Below are positions 52,554 through 59,928 of a stretch of DNA of 64,000 bases, in pieces (within the stretch, counting starts at the first letter, position 1; every line of letters starts with the position of its first letter). A model generated the notes under the pieces. The model saw only the letters and a program-made list of their open reading frames with translations. It made no database searches and was not told where the DNA came from. A program made the position numbers and the translations under genes. The stretch lies in contig OZ244829.1 in the NCBI GenBank assembly GCA_965220415.1, forward strand, positions 1,984,001 through 2,048,000. The letters run 5' to 3'. This DNA comes from JAJDTR01 sp965220415. Its GTDB lineage: Bacteria; Poribacteria; WGA-4E; JAJDTR01.

Positions 52554-55500
52554 ATGAAAAAAACAACCCCGTTCTCCTGGGTACTTACCATTTGCCTCGC
52601 CGTACTTCTGTTTGCGGTACACTCAGGCTACCGCACAGCCTCCGCCGCCATCACCGGAAAGATTTCAGGTGTCGTTAAATCTGAAGCAACCCAAACGCCC
52701 TTGGCGAATGCCAAAATTAGCGTCCTTGGATCAAGTGACACCGCGACGACCAACCAGAGTGGATATTATGTTATCGCCAATATCGCGCCGGGAAACTACA
52801 ATCTAAAGGTTGAACGAGCGGGTTACAGCTCACAGACCTTAACGGGTGCCAAGGTAAACGCCGGGCTGACCACAACCCTCGACTTCGCTCTGGGCACTAC
52901 AGACGTTGTCGCACTCGAGGAAATCATCGTGACCGCCGCCAAGCCGTTGATTAAGCGCGATGTCACCCAGTCAACGCGAATCATAGAAGCGGAGGAGATT
53001 GCCGCCATGCCCCGCGACACCGTGAACGGAATCCTTCAACTGCAAGCGGGCGTCGCGCAACTCAATTCCACTGGTACGCTCCACGTACGAGGCGGCCGTT
53101 CCATGGAGGTCAAGTATCTCATAGACGGTATCCCGGTGAACGATCCCATCGGCAGAGGTCTTGGGGTGAACATCAGCACGAGTTCGCTTGAACAGATGGA
53201 AGTTATCACCGGGGGATTCAACGCCGAACACGGTGATGCACAGTCCGGTGTGATAAACCTCATTACGAAAGCGGGAGGGCAAAACTTCACCGGCAGATTC
53301 AGGTACCGCGTGGGACAGTGGGGCACGCACCACGGCGACCCCGTTTACGGTCCCTGGCTGGATCCCGACAACGGCTTTCGCCCGGTGGCATTGGAACCCT
53401 TCAGGGGAATCTTCCTCGGTAGACCGTACGATTATCAGACGCCGTACCGCGGTCAGAGTGTCACTGTGGAGGAATTGGCAGCACGTGAAGGCGATGCTCA
53501 AGTCGTCTTCAAGGAGATTGTTCCGGGTGTCTTTGCCGACAGGACGGAAAACCCCCTTCTCGCCGTCATTGATTCGGAGACTGGCGAGCCCAAGCTGAAT
53601 CCTGATACGGGCGAAGTCATTACTACCCCCCAACCCTATCGCGACACCGATGGCACCCTCATCGACTACGAAAAGAAACAGGTAACCCTGCTGGACGGTT
53701 ACATCGTGGATTTGAACCAGTACAGCGAGTTATTCAACAACACCAAGAACTACGACCTGCGCCCAAGCCATATCGGGGAATTTGCGCTCAGTGGGCCGCT
53801 GTGGGGCAATCGGTTGACATTCTCCACCGCCAGCCAGTTGCGGCGAGATGAAAGCTACCTTCCGAATGCCAACGGTAGTGGATACACATTCCAAGGCAAA
53901 CTCAAGTTTGGAGTGACGCCTGACATCAGACTCACTGCAAGCGGGCTATTCGATCAGCGCGAAACCGTCCCCTACGGCGGTAGACTTCGCTTTTTGCCCA
54001 GCGCCATTCCGGTGGCGAACAGAGATGCGCGGAGTATGTCCATGCAACTCTCGCATAATCTCAACTCGGGCACCTTTTACACCCTCACGCTCGGACAATT
54101 TCATCGCACCTATGAAAGCGCTCAGCCGGATAAACTATGGGATCCCTTGAACAAGACATTTGAAGAAAACGCATGGGACCCGGACTTGTCCTTTGCACAG
54201 AATCAGGAAGAGGGACGAATCAGGAACCCGCCCCAGCAGGCGTACAACGATACAAACTATTTCATCGCCGGAGATGAATTTGGATGGACTAATCGAGAGA
54301 CGACCTCGTCGATGCTAAAGGCCGAATTCTCCAGCCAAGTGACCGCAAACCACCAGATTCGTACAGGGATTGAACTTTCGACACACGAGATCTACAATCT
54401 CGGCACGACAAATTATGGGAGTTCGAACCTTTACATGGAATTTTACGACGTACAGCCGAGTTCGGTGAGCCTGTACGTGCAAGACAAAATGGAGTATGAG
54501 GGGATGATAGTCAATGCCGGGCTGAGATACGAACTTTATAGTCCAGACGGTGTCTCCCCCGCCGACCTGTCAGATCCGCTAGAACTCAACGACGATGGCA
54601 CTATCAAGTTGGATAAAGACACCTATAAAGTCGGTTTGCCCATCATCAAAGAGCCGGTGGAGCCGTCAGTCAAACACATGCTTGCGCCACGCCTCGGTAT
54701 CTCCTTCCCCATTACCGACCGCGCAAAACTACACTTTACCTACGGACACTACTACCAAATACCTCCCGGCGACGATCTCTATGAAAATCTTAGCTTCGAC
54801 ATGCGGGGCGCTATCCGCAGAAGAGGGAATCCCAATCTGGAACCGGAGAGAACGGTCGCTTACGAGGTCGGGGTAGCCCAGCAATTGACTCGCGACCTGA
54901 CGGTTGATGTCACCGGTTTCACCAAGGACATCGACAATCTGGTGAACAGCGTCCACGTCGATATTACGAATGATTACAGCTATTTCATAAACGACATCTA
55001 TGGTCGTGTTCAAGGCTTTGAACTCAGCGCCCGCAAATGGCGTCTAGGGCACAGCCCGATTTCCGGAATGATTAACTACACCTATTCCGTCGCGAAGGGG
55101 AAGGGCTCCAGCCGGTCCTTGGGTTATCTTACCTACTACCGGCAACAGCCCGAAGTCACGGAGAGCCACCCATTAGCTTGGGACCAACGGCATGTCGTTT
55201 CCGGGTCGTTGGACATACAATTGCCGTTTGATGTTGGTATCAACTTGATCGGCAGGTACGGCAGCGGTTTGCCCTACACACCAAATCCGAGCTCACCGGT
55301 CAAACCCGATATAAATTCAAAACGATACCCGCCAACCCACAACGTGGACATGCTCCTAAGCAAACGGATCCGTATTGGCGAGTTGACATACACCCTCTTT
55401 GCAGATGTTCGGAATGTGTTCAACACGAAGAATCTGGATGACATAATCGATGCGGTGACATACGACCGTTACGGCATTCCGCTCAACTCAAGGAAGCACT

Positions 55501-55562
55501 CAAACCCGTTCTCATGGAATTCACCACGATTGGTGATGATGGGCGTGAGTTTGGATTTTTAG
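52554..55562 (+). CDS. TonB-dependent receptor with carboxypeptidase-regulatory-like domain
   Basis: 1002 residues. Signal peptide (about 1-30), a CarboxypepD_reg-like domain (about 33-115: KISGVVKSEATQTPLANAKI, NQSGYYVIANIAPGNYNLKV), a linker EEIIVTAAKPLIKRD (TonB-box-like), the plug (about 140-230: MPRDTVNGILQLQAGVAQLN, VRGGRSMEVKYLIDGIPVND, VITGGFNAEHGDAQSGVINL) and a long barrel ending RLVMMGVSLDF. This type is commonly encoded with FlgD-like/PorV proteins, which here lie 4.3 kb further on. Ribosome binding site GGGG 10 nt before ATG. Substrate unknown. Confidence 0.88.
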   Translation: MKKTTPFSWVLTICLAVLLFAVHSGYRTASAAITGKISGVVKSEATQTPLANAKISVLGSSDTATTNQSGYYVIANIAPGNYNLKVERAGYSSQTLTGAKVNAGLTTTLDFALGTTDVVALEEIIVTAAKPLIKRDVTQSTRIIEAEEIAAMPRDTVNGILQLQAGVAQLNSTGTLHVRGGRSMEVKYLIDGIPVNDPIGRGLGVNISTSSLEQMEVITGGFNAEHGDAQSGVINLITKAGGQNFTGRFRYRVGQWGTHHGDPVYGPWLDPDNGFRPVALEPFRGIFLGRPYDYQTPYRGQSVTVEELAAREGDAQVVFKEIVPGVFADRTENPLLAVIDSETGEPKLNPDTGEVITTPQPYRDTDGTLIDYEKKQVTLLDGYIVDLNQYSELFNNTKNYDLRPSHIGEFALSGPLWGNRLTFSTASQLRRDESYLPNANGSGYTFQGKLKFGVTPDIRLTASGLFDQRETVPYGGRLRFLPSAIPVANRDARSMSMQLSHNLNSGTFYTLTLGQFHRTYESAQPDKLWDPLNKTFEENAWDPDLSFAQNQEEGRIRNPPQQAYNDTNYFIAGDEFGWTNRETTSSMLKAEFSSQVTANHQIRTGIELSTHEIYNLGTTNYGSSNLYMEFYDVQPSSVSLYVQDKMEYEGMIVNAGLRYELYSPDGVSPADLSDPLELNDDGTIKLDKDTYKVGLPIIKEPVEPSVKHMLAPRLGISFPITDRAKLHFTYGHYYQIPPGDDLYENLSFDMRGAIRRRGNPNLEPERTVAYEVGVAQQLTRDLTVDVTGFTKDIDNLVNSVHVDITNDYSYFINDIYGRVQGFELSARKWRLGHSPISGMINYTYSVAKGKGSSRSLGYLTYYRQQPEVTESHPLAWDQRHVVSGSLDIQLPFDVGINLIGRYGSGLPYTPNPSSPVKPDINSKRYPPTHNVDMLLSKRIRIGELTYTLFADVRNVFNTKNLDDIIDAVTYDRYGIPLNSRKHSNPFSWNSPRLVMMGVSLDF

Positions 55563-55578
55563 GATTTAGGAGGGGATT

Positions 55579-56037
55579 ATGAACTGGAATCCTGAACAGA
55601 TTAGAGATGATTTTCTGAGGGTTGCCAGGGTGGCAGGTATTGAAATTCAACCTGACGATGTTGACATTGAAACGCTGGAGATGCCACATAGACCAACGCA
55701 ACTGCCGGCAGGAAAAGTAGCTGTGTTCGTTTTCTCCACTGAAACGAGTGTGCTGAAGGTGAGTAAAGTTGGCCCAAACTCTGGACCACGGTATATGAGT
55801 CAACATTACAGTCCTCAGGGGGCGCCGAGCACCTTAGCGAAATCGATGCTAAATGATCACGACGCGGTGCGACGACATCGCCTGACCGAGGACATAATAG
55901 GTAGATGGATTAAGCAGAACACTGACCGTGTGAACTATTTACTAGACGAGAATTACTACGGTCGTCCACTTGATATGTTCAAGGACATCGTAGTAGACCG
56001 GTTGTGTCCGGTCTACGAGGGTAGGCGAGAGTCGTAA
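55579..56037 (+). CDS. GIY-YIG-like small nuclease-type protein (tentative)
   Basis: 152 residues after a strong AGGAGGGG ribosome binding site, 17 bp past the TonB receptor. The centre VAVFVFSTETSVLKVSKVGP then SGPRYMSQHYSPQGAPSTLA recalls GIY-YIG-like folds (a YxF strand and KVxK after it). It continues WIKQNTDRVNYLLDENYYGR and DRLCPVYEGR. The classical catalytic glutamate cannot be placed with confidence. First gene of an accessory island of toxin-antitoxin and nuclease genes. Confidence 0.5.
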   Translation: MNWNPEQIRDDFLRVARVAGIEIQPDDVDIETLEMPHRPTQLPAGKVAVFVFSTETSVLKVSKVGPNSGPRYMSQHYSPQGAPSTLAKSMLNDHDAVRRHRLTEDIIGRWIKQNTDRVNYLLDENYYGRPLDMFKDIVVDRLCPVYEGRRES

Positions 56038-56049
56038 AGGGTGGCCATT

Positions 56050-56310
56050 ATGTCAACAACTATTCAAGGTGTGTATCGGGATGGCAAGATTGAACTTTCG
56101 AAAACGCCTCATGATGTATCTGAAGACACCCCCGTAATTGTTACCTTTCTTGCATCCAACTCCATAAATTTACGGGAACGCGGTATTGACGAAGCACAAG
56201 CGGCAGTTTTGCGTGGGCGCTTGGAATCCTTTGCCGAAGACTGGGAAAATCCTGAGATGGACGCCTATGACAACTATGACGAGGTCAAATCCAGCCTACA
56301 AACGCGGTGA
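56050..56310 (+). CDS. antitoxin of a MazF/PemK-type pair
   Basis: 86 residues from ATG 56050. An N-terminal DNA-binding-like beta segment (TTIQGVYRDGKIELSKTPHD) followed by an acidic helix (LESFAEDWENPEMDAYDNYD). This is the size and shape of antitoxins that wrap a PemK toxin. It overlaps the toxin start by 35 nt in another frame. A GTG at 56041 is an alternative start. Confidence 0.7.
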   Translation: MSTTIQGVYRDGKIELSKTPHDVSEDTPVIVTFLASNSINLRERGIDEAQAAVLRGRLESFAEDWENPEMDAYDNYDEVKSSLQTR

Positions 56311-56635
56311 TGTAATCTTGCTGCTCTTTCCACACTCCAACTTACTGACTGCTAAATCGCGTCCGGGATTGGTTATTCAAGCTGACAATCTTCAAACCGG
56401 CTTCCAGCAAGTAATTGTGGCGATGATCTCCAGCAGGATGTTCCGTGCCAATCATCGCAGCCGTGTCGCCGTTTTACTTTCTACTCCCGAAGGACGACAA
56501 TCGGGGCTACTCATGGACTCGGTAGTGCTAACTGACAATCTTGCCACGGTCGGCGAGTCGGCAATTGATCGCGTTATTGGTTCGGTTCCCATGGCCGAAA
56601 TTGACGTCGCTTTACGATATACGTTGAATCTATGA
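56276..56635 (+). CDS. MazF/PemK-type toxin (mRNA interferase-like)
   Basis: About 119 residues from ATG 56276. Family pattern: YKRGDVILLLFPHSN, SRPGLVIQADNLQ, VIVAMISSRMFR, SGLLMDSVVLTDNLATV, IDRVIGSVPMAEI. It would cleave mRNA when free. The start lies inside the antitoxin's 3' end (56267 is another in-frame ATG). The conserved Arg-Pro and Ser-Ser segments are present, so the toxin looks intact. Confidence 0.85.
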   Translation: MTRSNPAYKRGDVILLLFPHSNLLTAKSRPGLVIQADNLQTGFQQVIVAMISSRMFRANHRSRVAVLLSTPEGRQSGLLMDSVVLTDNLATVGESAIDRVIGSVPMAEIDVALRYTLNL

Positions 56636-56651
56636 CCGAGAAAATAGCCAA

Positions 56652-57476
56652 ATGAGACTTCAACAATCAATACCACTCTCAGACATCTACCAACGAGAAG
56701 AAGATTTTTCGGAAGATCTTGCTAATACGCTTAATGCGCTTGAAATTGGTAACTTTGAAGACGCGGAGACGGAGTCTAATGTAGGTACGCGAAAGGCGGA
56801 TATAGTCGCTGTTGGAACAGATGGAAATAGTATTCTTGTGGTCGAAAACCAGTTTGGCGAAGCAGATTGGGACCACTGGGGCAGACTTGAAGCTTACGCG
56901 CGATTGAAAGAAGCCACAGTCGCCGTGTTGGTCGCCGAAAGTTTCGAGGAGCTCATGATTGTCACGTGTAGTCTCCGAAATGAAGACAGCGAAATTGACT
57001 GGTATCTTATTCGTGCTCAAGCCAATGCACACAATGAGTTGTCTTTTCACCATGTCGTTCGGCCCGCGATAGATATCCAAACCGAAAAAAAAGCAGGCGT
57101 TGAATATAGCGAATTCTGGGAGCCGATTCGTAGAGACGGACTGTTTTCCGGAAAGCCCGTACCTATCAGCGATGACGGTTGGATTAGTAAGAGTGTCCGC
57201 GGCGTGTCATTGATTCTTCGACTTCGCAATAATTATTGCGCTATCGCGCTCCAATTCGAGGGAGAAACCAGATTAGAACGCAGGGATGAAGTTGTGAAGT
57301 TATTCCAAGAATCAGGATACAATTACGAATGTACGGAGGCTGTGAAGTCCACATCAATAGTGTTCCGTGTTCTTGATAGGGGAAAGAAGAATCAGGACGA
57401 CTGGCCCGAAATCCGTGAGAAGTTGGTCAGTATGGGCACTGACATCTACAATCGAATTGACGAATCTGACATTTAG
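56652..57476 (+). CDS. DUF4268-type nuclease-like protein
   Basis: 274 residues, 16 bp after the toxin. The N-terminal PD-(D/E)XK-like core shows D50 in KADIVAVG and E65-N-Q67 in LVVENQFGEADWDHWGRLEA YA, with Q in place of the usual catalytic K. The C-terminal half matches DUF4268 in outline (EYSEFWEPIRRDGLFSGKPV, LRNNYCAIALQFEG, EIREKLVSMGTDIY). Such proteins are often in defence or accessory islands. The ENQ variant is common in this group and may still be active. Confidence 0.7.
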   Translation: MRLQQSIPLSDIYQREEDFSEDLANTLNALEIGNFEDAETESNVGTRKADIVAVGTDGNSILVVENQFGEADWDHWGRLEAYARLKEATVAVLVAESFEELMIVTCSLRNEDSEIDWYLIRAQANAHNELSFHHVVRPAIDIQTEKKAGVEYSEFWEPIRRDGLFSGKPVPISDDGWISKSVRGVSLILRLRNNYCAIALQFEGETRLERRDEVVKLFQESGYNYECTEAVKSTSIVFRVLDRGKKNQDDWPEIREKLVSMGTDIYNRIDESDI

Positions 57477-57507
57477 CGTTGTTGAGAAGCGGAGAAACCG
57501 AACCAAA

Positions 57508-57717
57508 ATGAAAACCCAAACATTTACGGCAAGTATTTCGAGAGTAGGGGACTGGTTTATTGCCCAATGTTTAGAGGTTGATGTTGCGAGTCAGGGTGAA
57601 AGCGAAGAAGAAGCATTGGTTAATCTAAGAGAAGCGTTGGAACTCCATTTTGAGTTTCCTCAGCCTAGTTTGAAACCGGTAATCCGGAAATTCAAGGCGG
57701 AAATCCGTGCTGCTTAA
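57508..57717 (+). CDS. HicB-like antitoxin (orphan)
   Basis: 69 residues from ATG 57508. The complete HicB fold is visible: TFTASISRVGDWFIAQCLEV then VASQGESEEEALVNLREALE LHFE. HicB normally neutralises a small HicA toxin next to it. The following DNA encodes a 2'-5' RNA ligase-like protein and no HicA (about 60 residues with a GxxxxxHxGSH motif) was found on either side. Confidence 0.75.
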   Translation: MKTQTFTASISRVGDWFIAQCLEVDVASQGESEEEALVNLREALELHFEFPQPSLKPVIRKFKAEIRAA

Positions 57718-57762
57718 ACCACTTCACCGACTGATGGACATTACCGTTTTTGAAGTTCATTT

Positions 57763-58299
57763 ATGCCGTTTGCTGTTGAGTTGCGCTTTGACACCCTAGC
57801 CGCGGAGCGCATTTGCGAAGCGTGGAATGCTATTCACGAAGCTGGGATTGGCTCGTCTCTGCTGGATGCCGGTTACCGCCCGCATGTCACGATGGGCGTT
57901 TACCAGCGCATTGAACCTGGCGCCTTCAAGGCAGAACTTTCCACTTTCGCGGGGAGTGTTGCGCCGTTTCAATTGTCGCTTTCCAGCATAGGCATCTTTT
58001 CCGGTGCAGAAGGAGTCGTTTTCTTGGGCGTAACGGTCACCGAGCCCTTGTTGGACGTACACGCGGCATTTCACAAGGTTTTCACGACATACTCACAAGA
58101 GCAATCCGAACACTACGCCGTTGGGAAGTGGGTTCCGCACTGCACGCTCGCCTTCGGTTTGTCCGAGCGCGAAATCGCCGAAGCGGTGAAAATCTGTCGG
58201 GGGATTCATTTGCCCATCTCGGCGAAAGTCAAAGCGATTGGATTGGTGGAGGTTTCGCCTAACAGTTGTGATGCGCTGTGTTTGTACAAACTTGATTGA
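57763..58299 (+). CDS. 2'-5' RNA ligase / 2H phosphoesterase family protein
   Basis: 178 residues. The two HxT motifs of the 2H superfamily are at H41 (RPHVTMG) and H126 (PHCTLAFG), the usual distance apart. It probably hydrolyses or ligates 2',5' or cyclic phosphodiesters of RNA. It lies within the accessory island; link to RNA damage or toxins is inference. Confidence 0.88.
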   Translation: MPFAVELRFDTLAAERICEAWNAIHEAGIGSSLLDAGYRPHVTMGVYQRIEPGAFKAELSTFAGSVAPFQLSLSSIGIFSGAEGVVFLGVTVTEPLLDVHAAFHKVFTTYSQEQSEHYAVGKWVPHCTLAFGLSEREIAEAVKICRGIHLPISAKVKAIGLVEVSPNSCDALCLYKLD

Positions 58300-58327
58300 T
58301 AGCTCCTAGTTTCAGGAGTTTTAGAAT

Positions 58328-58948
58328 ATGGAACGTGACTACTTCGACATAATATTTTCGGTTCTCTTTCCAATAACGTTTGGAATCATGGCAATCTTTT
58401 TCTTTGGGATTGGGATTGGGATTAGGGCTATTTTGACGAAGCGTCCCTTCTTGGTATCTAACAGATGGATGCTTTCATTGATTTTTGTTGCTTTGGTGCC
58501 GGGTATTGTTCTGTCCCTGAAGTCCTTTTCTGGCGAGATCATGGGGTGGACAACCACTCTTCTCTATGGAGTTATCCTGGTGATGATGTGGTATCAACTC
58601 AAAGGCTATGTCGCATATGCCGTTACGGATACGTCGTTTCGTGAAGCATTGGTTGCGGCGCTCCAAAAACTGCAGATGCCCTACGAAGAGAGTCTTTCCG
58701 TGATACGCCTCACGTCGGTCAATGCCGACCTGCAAGTCGCTGTCCAATCCTGGATGGGAACGGGCACCATCAAGGTCAAGCAGCGGGCGCATCGTTCCGT
58801 GCTTAAACAGATTGTCCCTGTCATGAACGACTATTTCCGCACGGCGGCTGTGTCTACTGATTTAGTCTCCTGTGTCTTCATGGTAGTTGCAGGTGTGATT
58901 ATGGCGATTCTCGCGCTAAAAGACGTCTACTTTATAAGCATCTTCTAA
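58328..58948 (+). CDS. hypothetical four-segment membrane protein
   Basis: 206 residues. Hydrophobic segments at about 10-35, 47-65, 72-90 and 180-203. A soluble stretch between (about 95-175: ALVAALQKLQMPYEESLSVI, LQVAVQSWMGTGTIKVKQ) would face the cytoplasm or periplasm. No family recognised. AGGAG lies about 8-12 nt before the ATG. Confidence 0.65.
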   Translation: MERDYFDIIFSVLFPITFGIMAIFFFGIGIGIRAILTKRPFLVSNRWMLSLIFVALVPGIVLSLKSFSGEIMGWTTTLLYGVILVMMWYQLKGYVAYAVTDTSFREALVAALQKLQMPYEESLSVIRLTSVNADLQVAVQSWMGTGTIKVKQRAHRSVLKQIVPVMNDYFRTAAVSTDLVSCVFMVVAGVIMAILALKDVYFISIF

Positions 58949-58994
58949 ACGGTTGATAGCGGCAATTCTTGGCTTTATGATTAGGGGGTAAACA

Positions 58995-59216
58995 ATGCAA
59001 CAAACCATTGAAGTTACAATCGATGAACAAGGTAACGTGCGATTGCTAGAGCCAATCCAATTGTCAGAACCACGACGAGCCGTTGTGACGATTCTCACCG
59101 ATGAGCAGGGTTCTCTCGAAACCGCGTTGCTGAGTGAAGCCGTGCTCGCAGAAGACTGGAATCGAGCGGTAGAGGATACCGCATGGTCGTACCTACAACA
59201 GGAACAGTCGTCTTAG
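58995..59216 (+). CDS. antitoxin-like protein of a broken MazF/PemK pair
   Basis: 73 residues: TIEVTIDEQGNVRLLEPIQL with a following acidic helix ending LAEDWNRAVEDTAWSYLQQE. Strong AGGGGG ribosome binding site. Its end overlaps the toxin frame by 34 nt, as in the intact pair at 56050-56635, but the toxin is cut short. Confidence 0.7.
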   Translation: MQQTIEVTIDEQGNVRLLEPIQLSEPRRAVVTILTDEQGSLETALLSEAVLAEDWNRAVEDTAWSYLQQEQSS

Positions 59217-59266
59217 TGGTTTATTTTCTAAAAACATTATGGTTAGTGTTGGGTGTCGGCAGTTAA
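59183..59266 (+). pseudogene. truncated MazF/PemK-type toxin remnant
   Basis: The frame starts MVVPTTGTVVLV, the usual beginning of PemK-type toxins, then changes to VYFLKTLWLVLGVGS and a stop at 59264. The missing body indicates a deletion. The start codon and overlap with the antitoxin are preserved. Confidence 0.6.
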
Positions 59267-59335
59267 TTTTGTCTGAACTATGATTTATGTGATGAAGTGA
59301 TTGCCACGATTATCAATTCTTAGTTGCCCGTGATG

Positions 59336-59365
59336 AGTGGATTCAAGCACTACCTTGAATCCACT
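59336..59365. terminator. perfect 12-bp hairpin
   Basis: AGTGGATTCAAG, loop CACTAC, exact complement, followed by TTTGAC. It lies downstream of the broken toxin and may be its former terminator. Confidence 0.5.
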
Positions 59366-59378
59366 TTGACTCCGGGAA

Positions 59379-59410
59379 GAAACCGAGTTTTGAAGAAAAA
59401 ACTCGGTTTC
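59379..59410. repeat. inverted repeat of the AGAAACCGAG family, short-loop copy
   Basis: GAAACCGAGTTTT facing AAAACTCGGTTTC. The same arms bound the element at 17174-17269. Confidence 0.65.
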
Positions 59411-59456
59411 ATTAAGGATTAAATACTTAGGGAATGAACCATTTAGTGCCAAGTAC

Positions 59457-59867
59457 ATGATAAAATCAACACAACGTGATTTTAATGTGACAAATTTGGA
59501 TATTAAACCGATAAAAACCGAATCAGACTGTGAAGCCGCTCTGCGAGAGATTCAACGGCTTTGGGAAGCGCCTCACGGTTCGCCAGAGGGGGATAAACTC
59601 GATGTACTGGTCACCTTGGTTGAGGCGTACGAACAGGAGCATTACCCCGAACCGCCACCAGATCCGGTTGAAACTATCCTTCACCACATGGAGAGTCAAA
59701 GGTTGTCTCGTCACGATCTTGAACCCTACTTGGGCTCCCAATCCTATGTGTCAGAAGTCTTGAATCGGCAACGTGCTTTGACTCTCGACATGATTCGGAA
59801 TTTGCACGAAGGACTTGGCATCTCCGCAGATATCTTGGTTCAACCATACCAGTTGCAAACCGCATGA
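59457..59867 (+). CDS. HigA-like helix-turn-helix antitoxin/regulator
   Basis: 136 residues. N-terminal helical part (SDCEAALREIQRLWEAPHGS PEGDKLDVLVTLVEAYEQEH) and a helix-turn-helix at about 84-120 (RLSRHDLEPYLGSQSYVSEV, RALTLDMIRNLHEGLGI). This is the COG5499 type that usually follows a HigB toxin. No HigB gene is seen before it, only hairpins and the broken toxin. It closes the island. Confidence 0.8.
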   Translation: MIKSTQRDFNVTNLDIKPIKTESDCEAALREIQRLWEAPHGSPEGDKLDVLVTLVEAYEQEHYPEPPPDPVETILHHMESQRLSRHDLEPYLGSQSYVSEVLNRQRALTLDMIRNLHEGLGISADILVQPYQLQTA

Positions 59868-59928
59868 TAAACAACGTCATTTTGGCATATACCGACGAAA
59901 AAAATCCACGACCCAATACGGACGAATT

